Assembly: GCA_932521035.1 (NCBI GenBank)
Contig: OW051493.1
Location: 1,178,001-1,242,000, forward strand
DNA: 64,000 nucleotides
Source of the DNA: Oscheius dolichura
Taxonomy: Eukaryota > Nematoda > Chromadorea > Rhabditida > Rhabditidae
Reading direction: 5' to 3'
In this document: positions 10,595-22,200 of the stretch, one piece after another
How positions within the stretch are numbered: the stretch's first letter is position 1
How the letters are laid out: each line of letters starts with the position of its first letter
Notes under the pieces: model-generated
Told to the model about the DNA's origin: nothing
Database searches by the model: none
Seen by the model: the letters and a program-made list of their open reading frames with translations, nothing else
Program-made: the position numbers and the translations under genes

Positions 10595-12884
10595 CTAAGA
10601 AATAGGGATCAATTGCATCCAAGTCATGAAATTGTAACTTTGATCCTCCTTCCTTCGAACTGTCCAATAAGGAGAACGCATAGAAGACTCGGCAACGATA
10701 AGATTGTCCTGCTCGACGTATTTGAAAGCTGTTATACCGGCTCTGAAAAGAATATTATACAAAAATTACCAAAAAGGGTTTCATTTTCTACATAAATTCT
10801 ATTCTTTTCTCTAAATTCAATAAAGCTAGGCTATGTGCGTCCCTACCTTATCATTTTCCGTGCCAGATTTTCCTCAACTGCTTTCCCGAGTCCGCGTCTT
10901 CTATTCTCTTTCAACACGTACAAATGACTCAGCCCGCCGCAGACATCGGCCATTTCAAAGGCAACCAATTCTTTCTTCTCATTTCTAATCGAAGTGGAAG
11001 GAAGAGCAGTGATTTTCTGACTAAAACAAACTATTCTCAAGAAAAAGAAGGAGGAAAATTACATTGTATTGTCTATTTCTCCTTCCGAAGCGAATTTCCA
11101 CTTGGAAGTAATGAAGGCAGCATCTTTTGGATCAGAAGGGCCTGAAAAAAGCATGGAGACTGAAAAAACGCGAAAATTATTTTAAATGTTTAAAAAAACT
11201 TAGAAAATAACAAAAATACAAGTGAATATGGTGTCGTTTTTTTGAAGTTCTTTATGTATTGAGCGGCTTGTTTATCGCTGTTTTCACGTACAGGGACGGT
11301 TCGCCGACTTTGTTGCCACAAAAAAACGTAAAATCCAGAGCTTTAGTGTTATTTTTATGGAATTTGTGGCATTTCGGTAGTTTACTTCCATTAGCCATGA
11401 AATAATGAGAAAAAAATGACTTTATCTTTGTTCTAGAAGAGCGGAGACGACGTTTTCCATGGTCAGTGGTCACATTGCCCCAATCTTGTTCGTGTTTTTT
11501 TCTTATTTTCTTCATGTTTTATTCATAATTTATAAGGAAAATTTCGAGATCTTGCCACTGGCAAGCTCTCAATTTGTACCACTAATGGATAAATTCAAAT
11601 TTTTCCAATTTTTATTGTTTTATCAGCTGTTTATTATGGTTTTGAGTACAAATCGTCAGTAAGTGCGTCGTTGTTGTAATTCTATCTGTGTGATGTTTAC
11701 AAGCGTTATTTGTGAAATTATATCGTTGTAAGCAATTCAACCACCCGTTTCTACAGTAAACTAACCTCCCTTTCCACTTACCAATTGAATATCCCTCTGG
11801 CAATTTCACTTCCTCCTCTTTCTTCATCAAAATCTCTTCCTTCTCTTTTGGAACAATAAATTCGAAGCAAGGATTGGTGATGACTTTATATGGGCACGCA
11901 GAGTCGCTCATAAATTGAACTATCTAAATTTCTTTGTCTATAAATGGTAAAAGAAACAAAAAAGGTACCGGTTGAATGAAAACGTCCCGTCCAACGGCAT
12001 TCACCGACTTCAAAGTGGAGAATATCCCTGTAGCTTGAACAAACTTATTAAAACCGAGAAGATAGTCGGATTCGTTGAACTGTCCCTAAAAATCGGAAAA
12101 CGAATTTGAATACAAAACCAATACAATCGGTCTTTTTGGGCGATGGGGAAAAGCGGCTTTTGACCATCCATGGGAAAACGCCGGGCGCGCCCACGTTACG
12201 TAACATATCCCTCTGTCAACGTTTGTGGGGCTACAGATTGTTTTGTCGGGTCGGTTGAGATGTAACTGAGTTCATTAGAATCGTCTTTTCGTGCTCTCCA
12301 ACTAGGTCTTTGAATTTTTGAAATCGACCAAGAAATGACCGAGATACGGACACAAACATCCGACAATGCCGTCTACGCCCAAAAACGAGGGGCGCGCCCG
12401 AAATTGGGCCATTGATGAAATTGGGGGCTAAAAGTTAACAAGAGATAATTTTTGGCTGAAGGAAACGTCTTCTAATCCGGGTATATCGTAATTTGGTCGT
12501 TTCATTCTTTCCGAAAACATTTTGCAAGCGAAAACCCCGTGCTAAACCTTTTCTTCTCCACTAATTAGAGTAAAAATAAAAGTTATTAGCTAAATTTTGT
12601 TTCTGTTTGGTTTCGCCGTCGCTTTATAAACTTCCGATTTACTTTCCAATGTTCCAATTGAGTCCTTTCACCTTTCCAATAACAAGAATATTGTTCTTGA
12701 CCAGCTGGCTCTCCCTGATGGCGTAGAAATACTCGGCTTTTTCTGTCTCAAAGGAGTAGAGATGAACCTTCACCAGCGGCAGAACCTTGCCCATTTCGAA
12801 GCGAAGAGCATGGTAGAAGTATGGCTCCTCATATCTATCAAATTTGTGTAGCAGTTCTTCAGTTATCAAACGCTTGGAGAACAT
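10595..12884 (-). CDS. Glycine-N-acyltransferase-like GNAT enzyme
   Basis: Predicted acyl-CoA N-acyltransferase of 290 residues; the GLYAT-like family moves acyl groups from CoA to amino groups, substrate unknown here. Exons in transcript order are 12884-12672, 12085-11969, 11923-11782, 11141-11063, 11020-10847 and 10742-10595; phases close. The N-terminal domain (residues 1-160, with FEMGKVLPLVKVHLYSFE) matches the family's N-terminal half. LPEGYSIG and SDPKDAAFITSKWKF lead into the GNAT core, where the acetyl-CoA loop reads ENRRRGLGKAVEENLARK. The last exon has the usual SPYW motif. No signal peptide is seen. The ATG lies nine bases after a TTTCAG, suggesting trans-splicing. Exon 5 is duplicated downstream, and a family A element sits in intron 1. 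The fold is clear, the substrate is not. Confidence 0.85.
12170..12412 (-). mobile_element. Family A element in GNAT intron 1
   Basis: A reverse copy with ACGTAACATATCC at the left, CAGATTGTTTTGTCGGGTCG in the middle and ACGCCCAAAAACGAGGGGCG at the right, flanked by GGGCGCGCCC-like ends. Confidence 0.8.
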
Positions 12885-13811
12885 TTGTTAGCCTGAAACT
12901 TGCGCCATTCATGACATCAATTAGAAATGACTGTGAGGTTTTTATTGGCAAGGCAAACCACAAAAAAAATAGAAAGAAGAACTACTGAACTGAATAAAAA
13001 TATGTCAATTTCTTGGGAAACCTAGCAATGTGATATAGAAAATGGCTGATTACATGACGATTTGGACCGTTTACTGCTTGAAATATAAAAACAGTCAGGA
13101 GCCATTATTACTCAGATTTTGCTCAAAATAGACCATTTTCAATAGCATAGAAATCCGATTCGGGGCTCGAAACGTCTTTCTTCCATTTGGAAAACGGATT
13201 ACTGTATAAAAATTGAGGTTACGATTGAAAAATAAGAGAAATTCTTTTCCAGAAGCAGATCTAGATCAATACAAACTTCTAGGCGATCGTTTTATCTTTG
13301 GATTGAAACAAAGAAAGAAGAAATTAGGAATTTTTATGTTTTGATCTGGCCCCTTCTAACGTTTTTATGAACCGAAATGTTTCTCTGCTCCACTATTTAG
13401 CGACACAGTTAGACAGGCAAGTAGAGTACCTTTTTTGGCTTACAGTAAGTCAATTTGGCTGTCTAACTGTGGGCTCTGTCTAAAATCAGGAACGAAATGA
13501 GGAGAGAAACACGAAAAGATGAACTTTTCCTCTGTAAAACAACACCAAAGATCGCGGGCTAGAAACTACGACCACACCTTGACAGAAGGAGCAAAACAGA
13601 GGCAGAAATCAAGAAGAAGGTGATCCTTATCATATCGGAAGCAATAGCTCCACCTATTTTGTTCTTTGTTAGGACTCAAACTCTCTCTTTTCATGTCCTC
13701 GAAACGTGGACTTTTTGAATTGGAAAAGGGCAGTTTGACACGGACTACACTGTGCTTTGTGACAGCAACTCGCCATTTTTGACAATTGGCGGTCAATTTT
13801 TTAACGTATTA

Positions 13812-14078
13812 TTGAAAATATTTAAAGGAACCCACAGGGACCTCGGCGCGGGTGTACTGGTCCCGCAGCGACTGCACCCGATCAGGCAAACGCGTTTCTG
13901 TTTTGCGACAATACTGGTCACAGAAAAGGGGGAATTGGCTGAAATCTAGTTCATTTCATTCAGTTTTTGACGCCGGTTCTGATGCTGTATTCCGTTTTTC
14001 TTGAAACGGTAGATTTCCCGGCCCCATTTTCTTCAGCTACAGTAACCCGCCTAGGTCCCTGTGGCTTCCTTTAAAATA
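13812..14078. mobile_element. MITE-like element with AAAGGAA..CAGGGACCT ends
   Basis: The left end TTTAAAGGAACCCACAGGGA pairs with the right end CCCTGTGGCTTCCTTTAAA. The element is about 267 bp and lacks coding capacity. A shorter hairpin with similar ends lies at 35597-35688. Confidence 0.65.
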
Positions 14079-14164
14079 ATCCGGTAAGCATTGTTTGCTG
14101 GTCGCCTTATTATCCTGAGTAAAACGAAACCAACAAGAAGAAATGCGATAAAATACCCATTTTT

Positions 14165-14335
14165 TGACGAAATTTCCAACGTTGGAAATTTTCCAATATT
14201 CATGTACACCAATATTTATGTGACCTCCTATGCTCGGTTGAATTCTTCCCATTTCAAAGGTCAAGATCATTTGCCAATTGATAAAATGATAAATGGTCGT
14301 ATACCAGAATATCCATATGGCAATCTGGCCAATTT
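14165..14335 (-). pseudogene. Decayed GLYAT-like N-terminal exon
   Basis: On the minus strand two adjoining frames give LVYDHLSFYQLANDLDL and then TFEMGRIQPSIGGHINIGV. The intact GNAT gene 1.3 kb away has FDRYEEPYFYHALRFEMGKV followed by LPLVKVHLY in the same place. The shared FEMG and the spacing suggest a diverged, frame-broken paralogue of that first exon. No further exons were found, and the similarity is weak outside FEMG. Confidence 0.35.
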
Positions 14336-15942
14336 CTAGCCAACCTGTATCTTTTAAAAAAAAGAATGCGCTAGCTCTCTGCTATACATATGAAGACGAT
14401 TGAGACCACCAAAACGGCAATAATCTCAATAGAGGATGAGAAACATAAAAGTGATGAATAGAAGGAACTTTCCTTGAACTTCTTCTATATAGAGTCCGTT
14501 AGAAACCAGGGAGTACGCTACTTTCTTTTTCCTGGACTCGTTACGGTATGATGATATCCCTATCACTTATCTGTACCTTTTTTTAAGGAAAACGTCGTAA
14601 TTTCAGTATATGTAAACGATCTTTTTGCATCACATAGGGTATATCAGAAAGCCGGAATTTTTTTATATTCAATAGGAGCGCCATTCTGAGAGTTTCCTCA
14701 ATTATAGTCTGTTTCAAATGGATAAACTTTTCCCGCGCGGTTCGCGGTTCAGACCTTCAAATTTTTCAAGTTCAATTTCTTGCAAATTTTTCGAAAATTG
14801 GATGTCACATAGATTCCAGCTATTTTTATGTTTTTTTTTTGGTAGCTTATACTACGAATAAGCAAAAGCAAAAATAAAAACGATGTCAACATATGTGAAA
14901 TCCGCATAAAAATGCATACCAAACTTTGAGGTTGGACCATCTAGACGGGAAAATGCTCGACCTAGATTCGACTTTTCCTTTAAAAAATTCAATTTTGAGT
15001 TTTTTGCATTTGAAATGGAGTATACCAACATGGTATAGCAAATCATAATTTTGATGAATTTTTGGTGTATTTCTCCGTTTCCTGGTAATAAATATCATGT
15101 TCCACAGAACAAATCGGTGTAAATTGCTTATCACCATTTGTGCAAAGAGCAAACGAAAAAATCGTGATAAGATTGAAAAGCCGGAGATATCAAAATAGTA
15201 TGGTTTCTGCCGCTGGGAGGGAGCTATCTGCTCTTTCCGTAAATCAGAAACAAGAAACGGTATCAGGAGAAATGTGCGCAATAAAATCTACTAACAAAAA
15301 ACCGATTGTTTTCAGAATTCCGAAAATTATCAAGGGCAGCTGTAGCGAAAAAATACGATTACTATTCTTGCAGTAGTAGATTGAAAATTCTTCTGTTTGG
15401 CTTCAAATCTACACGAGGTTGTGTGTCAAATGATAAGCGAAAAGGGAAAAATTGAGCATTTCTCGGTCCCACAACGATGCAGTATTTCCGACGTTGAAGA
15501 TATGTTTTTCCCTAAAAACCGATTATTAAGTAATTATCCATAGTCATTCGTTGGTTTTGAATCTCCTCCGAAATATTCTAAATTGTGCAAATGACGTAAC
15601 GAATTTGATGATTTGATGACAGAATGATTTTAGTTAGGCTCTTGAGATAAGAAGGGAAACGCTTACAATGGAGCGGGAAGTATTCCTATAAATGGAGGAA
15701 GTCATCACTACGAAGCAGATTTGGCCATTTCCTTCTTCAAATTCTCAAATTTTTGGGTTACTTCGATTGCCTACCACTGCAGACTTCAAGTTCTTCTTTT
15801 ATGCGCCTAATAAAACATTACAAATAACTCCCATTTTTGGATATTTCCATGTTTTTTGAGCATCTCATAACCGTTTTCAGAGCTTTCCACCATTCTTGTC
15901 CTTGATTTATTTTCAAATTTTTGGCCGCTAATAGGAATTTTC

Positions 15943-16050
15943 TTCGGCTCGGTCCCCGATAGTCCGATCCCCCAACAGTTACAAAGCAGTGGCGCCTTTA
16001 TACCTTTGTGCTGCCGAGACTTTATGGGTGCAGGGGACGGGTCAGAGCAG
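15943..16050. mobile_element. Family B hairpin element
   Basis: It begins GGCTCGGTCCCCGATAGTCC and ends GACTTTATGGGTGCAGGGGA, with the usual TTACAAA / GGCGCCTTTATACC core, but the left arm is shortened. Confidence 0.65.
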
Positions 16051-16278
16051 TAATCCTCGAAAAATTGGATATATTGCTATTTTTTGCCTTTATTAGGCTT
16101 ATATGAGGGCAGAGCTGACTTCTGGCCGTTTCTTCAGGCTCTCTGAGTATTTTGCCACGACTTCACTTAATTTCAGTCCAAAATCTTGAAAACAGGACTT
16201 TTTTGTTTCATTATTCCGTTAAATTGCAACTCTTCTGTCATATTCGCACAATTCTCACTCTTTCTCATCATTTTCCAG

Positions 16279-18632
16279 ATGACCAACTACAAATTGACGT
16301 ATTTTGAAGGGCGTGGAGCTGGGGAGATCATCCGCCAAGTACTGGCTCTAGGCGGTCAGAAATTCGAAGACGTCCGACTTTCTGACGAGGAATGGGAGAA
16401 GCGCAAAGATGGTAAGAGAGCTATATTAGAGAAGTTTATAATGGGATACAGTACTCGATCAGATTTTATCAAATTTAAATAACCACGACAAAACATTGTA
16501 AAATTTCAGAGATGCCCTTCCGTCAATTGCCAGTTTTGGAAGAAGACGGCAAGCAACTGGCCCAGTCGTATACCATCGCCCGTTATTTGGCTAGAAAATT
16601 TGGTAAGTCGTATTCGCAAAGCAATATTGGAGAATCGAAATTGTTGATTTATAAAAGTAGTGAAACCTTTTTTTCTACTTCAAAAAGCAAAAAAAGCGAA
16701 AAATCGCGAAATTTTGGGTTACTGTAACCGCTACCTAGATGTTTATCAGGGAAGAACTGAAACTTTTTCAATTAGAAGGAAACCAGATAGGGCAAAAATC
16801 CGGTCATTCTTCATACAAGGGCAAACCGCCAAATTTCGGGCGCGCCCGTTTTTGGGGGTAGACGGTAGTGTCGGGTGTTTGTGTCCGTATCTCGGTCATT
16901 TCTTGGTCGATTTCAAAAATTCCAAGACCTTGTTGGAGAGCACAAAAAGACGATTCTATTCAACCCGGTCACATCTCCATCGCCCGGACAAAACAATCTG
17001 TAGCCCCACAAACTTTGACTGAGGATATGTTACAGATCGCGGGCGCGCCATGTATAGAATAAAATCAGAATTTCAACAAATAAAACGATCATTTGATCAG
17101 AAAAAAATTCTGAACAAGATAAGGCCAACTTCAAAAAACTCTTGTACTGTATCTTTAAGACGGGAGTGTCGGGTGTTTGTGTCCGTATCTCGGTCATTTC
17201 TTGGTCGATTTCAAAAATTCAAAGACCTAGTTGGAGAGCACAAAAGGACGATTCTATTCAACCCGGTCACATCTCCATCGCCCGGACAAAACAATCTGTA
17301 GCCCCACAAACTTTGACTGAGGATATGTTACGTAACTCGGGCGCGCCCAGGTGTTTGCCAGTGTTCTTCACCTTCTACCGTTTTTCTCTTCCTCAAATGT
17401 TTCCCTGAAGCCTTTTATAGTTTCGCATTTGGACCCATTAGTGTGTATTTTACAAAGTGAAATTTCAGGATATTCCGGTAAAACAGCATGGGAAGAGGCT
17501 CAAGTGGACGCTCTGGTCGACCAGTGGAAGGACTTCCGTCAGGAGATCTATCCCCTTCTCTCCGTGCTCCTGGGATATTCTGAAGGAAATTTAGTATGTT
17601 CTTCCGGCTTCAAGTCTATCCACCTTATCAGTCCCTCCAGATTTTCTACCCTCATTGAAATATTCAAAAAAGGTAGCAATAGTCAACATTTAGGAAGAGC
17701 TCAAGGAGCAGCACCTGCCAACAGTGAAGAAGAACTTCGGGTTCTTTGTCAAAGCGTTGAAGGAAAATAGATCAGGTAGGTATCCAAAAAATAGGAGAAT
17801 ATTTTATGGAATAGTCATAAATTGAACATGACACTTTAGAACATTTAGTGTTTTTACTATTAGATCAAAAAATTTTGCCAATTTTTCAAGATTTCGAGGA
17901 TTTTTACTGAAGAAACCACTTTTTCGTAATGTTGCCCCCATTAGATCCAAGGAATTGGTGAAAAAGCCAAACTATTCCTTCCCCTGGACAAAGAATTCCG
18001 TACCAAGAATGAAACGGGAAAATACAGGCAAATAACACAGTAGTGAAATCACACACTGACAGTTTTTTTTTTCATTTTATTTTTTTTTCATTAAATTTTA
18101 GGTTTCTTTGTTGGAAAAGATGTGACCTACGTGGACCTCCCAGTAGCTGAATTCATTCAAACCGTCCTGGATAAGGATTCTCGCTTATTGGAGGAGTTTC
18201 CAGAGGTTGGTTTATTAATGGAACCGTAGCGCTAGATGAATGAGTGTTTTTTTAAATTTATTTACCATAGACAGGCTATTGCATATCGACAATTGTATTG
18301 CAGTGAATAGAAAGTTTATAAATATCACCTGAAACTATAGAAAAATAGATAAAATTCCGTTTGCTGGTCGTTTTTAGTCAGTTTTTGTTGTGTTGCTGAA
18401 GGTTTATTGGATGTGTTGGCAATTTCTTTCTCCTCTTCATTTTGAAGACTAACTGAAATATTATAAAATTCTTCTGCTTCAGTGGTATTTCAAATATTGA
18501 AAATATTATCGAAACCGTTGTTGTATTGAACCTCACCTCACATATTTTCAGCTAATCGAGCACATGAAGAAGGTCCACTCCGTTGCGGCTATCAAACAAT
18601 GGAGAGAATCTCGTCCCAAGTCCGATTGGTGA
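16279..18632 (+). CDS. Sigma-class glutathione S-transferase
   Basis: A cytosolic enzyme of 205 residues that conjugates glutathione to electrophiles or isomerises lipid substrates. Exons are 16279-16411, 16510-16602, 17469-17593, 17694-17775, 18102-18205 and 18552-18632, closing in phase. The thioredoxin-like N-terminal half has the catalytic Tyr8 in LTYFEGRGAGEIIRQ, the cis-proline strand RQLPVLE and the glutathione-binding QSYTIARYLARKFG. The all-helical half ends HSVAAIKQWRESRPKSDW, typical of the large nematode GST expansion. Length fits the family (about 205-208). The ATG follows directly on TTTTCCAG, so the mature start may be made by trans-splicing. Intron 2 carries two family A copies in the same orientation. 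The gene is tail to tail with the GSK3-like kinase. The individual nematode gst number cannot be assigned. Confidence 0.93.
16805..17050 (+). mobile_element. Family A element, first copy in GST intron 2
   Basis: A full-length copy flanked by GGGCGCGCCC-like ends: CGTTTTTGGGGGTAGACGG at the left and ATATGTTACAGATCGCGGGC at the right. Confidence 0.8.
17157..17350 (+). mobile_element. Family A element, second copy in GST intron 2
   Basis: A second copy about 110 bp after the first, very similar over its whole length, including the variant words CTATTCAACCCGGTCACATC and CATCGCCCGGACAAAACAAT that are shared only with its neighbour. It is likely a local duplication of the first copy rather than an independent insertion. 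Confidence 0.8.
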
Positions 18633-18943
18633 AGAACAGAATGACAACTTTTCGAATTGTTCCGGTTCATGTTAATAAAACGGTTGAAAAATATTCTCAG
18701 CTCAGCTGGAGGCTTTAGATAGGTAAAAAACATCAGTAGCAGAGCGTTTTGGTCCTATTCTACCCGTTTTTTCCCGCTTTATCGGTCTTTCTCAAATAAA
18801 TCGACGAATAAACGAGATTCATTCAAGAAGTACAGTTAAAATTCTTCGAAAAACTCAAAAACGACCAATAAAAGCGAGTAAAACAGTGCTAAAGATATGA
18901 ATTTATTCTATAATCTGTTATTAGCTCATTTATCAAAGAGTAG

Positions 18944-21191
18944 CTAGGCTCCTCCCGTTGTGGCTCCTCCGCCGCCGCCGTTGTTCGTGGTAAAAGTCAG
19001 CTCGAAATCTTTTCGATTCAGCAACTGGCTGAGACGGTTGACCCGTCGCTCGGTGCAGCTGCTCTGGGCCTCCCGGACATCGGCGGCGGTGATGATGCTG
19101 CTAACCAGCTGCGAATTGGAGCGACGCACTCCGGGAGCCAAAATCTCCTTGAAGAAGGTGTTTCGAAGCAGCTCACTTCCGCCCAGACGTTCCTTCGGCT
19201 TATAGACAACAATCAGCGACAGGAACTGGACTGCTTCGCGCGGCACATTCTCCATTAGCTGCTGAAAATGAGGAGGAATTAAAAAATCAAGGAAAATCTG
19301 GATCAAATAACAAATCCGAGCCTGGTCGCGGTGTTGCCTGATGGCGCAGTGGTGGAGTGGCGCGCACGCCAAGGAAACATCGCGGGTTCGACTCCCGTGG
19401 TAGGAATCACTTTTGCTTTTTTCGTCACGCTCGTTTATGGTCGGAAAAAGCCCATCAAACAAATTAGAAAGCTGCAAAAAAGTTTTTTTTTAGATCGTTC
19501 AAGACGACCTAGATATCTAGATGAGTCCAGCAAAGCCGTAAAAAGTCCATAAAAGTACCGGAAATCCAGTGCCAGCTATCCGTCCCTCCGGTACGGCTGC
19601 CAACTTGACCGGAACGCACATGGCCTTCATAGCCGCCTCGGAGGGGACTCCCAGCGTGGAGAAGATGAGCCTCAGCTGGTGTTTGGGATCCCTGCCGGGG
19701 AAGAGTACCTCCTTTCGGAGCATCTCGCCCACGACACAGCCAGCCGACCACAAGTCGACCCTCCACGTGTAGAAGGTCGATTTGAGGAGCAGCTCTGGTG
19801 GACGGTAGAACCGGGTGACCATATACGCTGTGGACCGTTGATTTTTGGTGATGATCTTGGCCAGCCCGAAGTCGCCGATTTTTAGCAGGCCCGTCTGATG
19901 ATCCACGAGGATATTTACCGGCTTTATGTCACGGTGGGCAATGTTCTCCTGGAAAAATGGCATATAAAACGACTCTGTTCATTTTTTGAATAGTTTAAAA
20001 CCACCATAAAACCGATAAAATTTACAAAAATTCAATGGGATAGCGTAGCCCAGTTGTGGTGCAAATGGCGCAATGCGTTGAGGCGCGTGCCAACATCGCG
20101 GGTTCGACCCCCGCCGTGGTCAATGCTTTTTTCTCAACACTGTTTACGGCAGAAAACCACTAAATATACACAAAAAGTAGATTTTCAAAAAAGCAAAAAC
20201 AGTTTGACCGCGAATCGAACCCGCGATGTTTCTCCGGCGCGCGCCTCAACCCACCCCGCCATAAATTCTCCAGAATGGAAGGGTTTCACTCACCTCTGAT
20301 AGATATTTCAACCCGGTGAACAGTTGAAATGTGTACATTTTAATGTCGACCATATCCAGGTAGACATTTCGAATGATGGAGGCCAGAGTGTCCGGCATGA
20401 AGTCGAAGACATACGACTCGCATATCTTGTCGCCGGCTGTTCGATTCGAAAACGCGTACAGCATCTGGACGATGTTCTTGTGATGGTCGCGGCTGACTCC
20501 TGTCAGAAAAATCATTTCAAAATTGCGATCACGATTTTCTGAAAAATGTTTTAACTATAACTTAAAATGATTTGTTCGGGATTACGAAGGTTCAAGGTCG
20601 CCAGTGGGTTGAAACTTTTCAAAAAATAGTTCCGGGGCACGCGCTCCCCCTATCCATGGGCAAACATGGGGCACGCCCACGTTGCGCAACATATCCCCTG
20701 TCACAATTTGTGGGGCTACAGATTATTTTGTCGGGGTGGTTGAGATGTGACTGGGTTCATTAGAATTGTCTTTTCGTGCTCTCCAATCAGGTCTTTAAAT
20801 TTTTGAAATTGACCAAGAAATGACCGAGATACGGACACAAACACCCGACACTCCTCTCTACGCCCATGATAAACGTACCGGGCCATGTCTTTTTGATGGC
20901 GACCTCCTTCGTCCCCCCGCTGGGTAGTAGTAATGTTCCTCTATAGACATTGGAGAAGACGCCACTCGCGTGTAGATGCAAATTGACCATTCGTAGTGTT
21001 ACATCTTTCATGCCCGGCATCTCTTTTGCCAGCTGGAAATTGAAATATTTGTTTTATACCCAGGTTTAGATCTTTAAAACTACCGTAACCCTTCTAAACC
21101 CCCGGTCACTTTACTCCTGCAGAAAGTAAGAGTGGTTACGGTAGCTATGAAAGACAGTAGCTACCTGTTCTACGACTTTTTTGTCGCTCAT
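18944..21191 (-). CDS. Divergent GSK3/shaggy-like protein kinase
   Basis: A Ser/Thr kinase of 378 residues. Exons in transcript order are 21191-21165, 21035-20879, 20538-20294, 19948-19559 and 19261-18944, in phase throughout. A degenerate glycine loop (ASGVFSNVYRG, residues 31-41) is followed by ATP lysine 56 in VAIKKTW, an alpha-C glutamate in NFEMIFL, the catalytic HRDIKPVN, DFGLAK, and an activation loop with the GSK3-type tyrosine in STAYMVTRFYRPPEL. All key catalytic residues are present, so it is probably active. The C-terminal tail is glycine/threonine-rich. The sequence is far from canonical GSK3 and resembles the small divergent nematode GSK3-like kinases, several of which act in the male germ line; that role is inferred. 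Introns contain three tRNA-like repeats and one family A element. Confidence 0.87.
19338..19410 (+). repeat. tRNA-like repeat in kinase intron 4
   Basis: It has an A-box-like TGGCGCAGTGG and a B-box GGTTCGACTCC at tRNA spacing, plus a T-arm-like hairpin (CGGG/CCCG). The acceptor ends do not pair, and the middle GGCGCGCACGCC does not form a normal seven-base anticodon loop. It shares AAACATCGCGGGTTCGA with the copies at 20045-20125 and 20205-20262. It is a tRNA-derived repeat or pseudo-tRNA rather than a working tRNA. Confidence 0.6.
20045..20125 (+). repeat. tRNA-like repeat in kinase intron 3
   Basis: The same family as the previous entry: TGGCGCAATGCGTTGAGG, then GGCGCGTGCC and AACATCGCGGGTTCGACCCC. 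The ends are not complementary. Confidence 0.6.
20205..20262 (-). repeat. tRNA-like repeat, opposite strand, kinase intron 3
   Basis: Read on the minus strand it gives ATGGCGGGGTGGGTTGAGG, GGCGCGCGCC and AAACATCGCGGGTTCGATTC. It is inverted relative to the copy 80 bp away, so the pair could form a hairpin in the pre-mRNA. Confidence 0.6.
20655..20872 (-). mobile_element. Family A element in kinase intron 2
   Basis: A reverse copy with GTTGCGCAACATATCCCCTG, ATTATTTTGTCGGGGTGG and GGACACAAACACCCGACACT. It lies between the exon encoding the ATP lysine and the exon encoding the alpha-C helix. Confidence 0.8.
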
Positions 21192-22200
21192 GATGGAGAA
21201 GTCGAGAAGCAGCCGCCGTTGAAGCGAAGAGATGATGAGAGACGGAAAAAGGGGAACAATGGACAAAACAGAAGTCTTACAAGATTTTTACGGGTTAGAC
21301 AACCTTCACAAATCGCTTTTGAATACGCGAAACTCTTCAAATACGCAGAGTGAAGCCTAGAAAACTAATGCTGGAAGCGTATTTGTTTCATTATTTTCAT
21401 AAAAATGGTCGTGAAGTCTTGTTTTTGATAGAGTTTCTGCTAGGACTCCCTTTAGCTAGTCGAGTACTAGAACTTCCACACCGTTGCAGCGATGAAGCAA
21501 TGGAGAGAGTTTTTTCATTCAAATTCGTCTTTATTAAAGTTTTAGTAGTCGTCTAATGACGGGCCATGAAGAAGGATAACCTTGCTTTTCCTTACAGATC
21601 AGTGTTGAGTAAATTGAGCCCATTAGGTAGTACGTTGAAGATAATACGCTGAATTTACATTGAATTTGATTGAATATCAATCTGAAAATTCTCCTAAGTA
21701 TTGAGGTTGAAATGTAAAAGACGCAAGAGCTCTTTGATTCATGAACAGAAACGATAGAGCACCCTTTTCTTTCCATTTTTGAGCAAGAAAGTTTCAAATT
21801 TTCTATAAAATGGATACCGAGCATCATTTTCAATCCTTCCGACGAGAACACGTTTTTGTTTGTACAAAAAAACAAGTTTTTGATATTTTCTCCCAGTTTT
21901 CTCCTATAGGCAAATAAGGTGAGCTTTTGATTATCTCTCCTTCAAAAACTAAAAGTTCCAGCACCATACATCAACAAACTGCAGCTCCCCGCAGTTTGCC
22001 CTTTTAATGGTTGATGCAAAACATTTGGACTGCTGTCCTTGCCCGGTCCCTGCTGGCTGTGGCTGGGCAAAAATCAATGATGCAGCGGTGGCGGCCGGCA
22101 ACGCGACGCCTTCCCGCCACTGCTACGCGTTCGAATTGTTGCTTTCTCCCGGGCGGGGGATTTCTCCATTTCTTCGCTTCTTTTCTGCCTTATAAACTAA
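21192..22200. other. Intergenic region between divergent kinase and MADF genes
   Basis: It should contain both upstream control regions, since the two genes point away from each other. The only coding-like trace is a GST exon relic at 21456-21512. No motif can be named as a promoter from sequence alone. Confidence 0.5.
21456..21512 (+). pseudogene. Relic of a GST terminal exon
   Basis: After a TTTAG acceptor the frame reads LVEY, an in-frame stop, then NFHTVAAMKQWRE. The last exon of the intact GST 2.9 kb away starts at the same place after its acceptor and reads LIEHMKKVHSVAAIKQWRES. Nothing resembling the other GST exons was found around it. It is best explained as the remains of a second, decayed GST copy, with the GSK3-like kinase now lying between the two. 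Confidence 0.65.

Larger units (their letters stand above)
12885..16278. other. Intergenic region with a gene relic and small elements
   Basis: Between the GNAT gene and the GST gene I find no intact gene. It holds a MITE-like element (13812-14078), a decayed GLYAT-like exon (14165-14335) and a family B hairpin (15943-16050). The open frames at 13566-13796 and 14886-15281 on the minus strand lack splice context or recognisable motifs. Confidence 0.55.

Noticed and set aside
14886-15281. 131-codon minus-strand frame
   Set aside because: No signal peptide, splice context or family motif; composition is like the surrounding AT-rich DNA and shorter frames overlap it on both strands.
19338-19410. 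Functional tRNA gene
   Set aside because: The promoter boxes are present but the acceptor stem does not pair and no seven-base anticodon loop forms.
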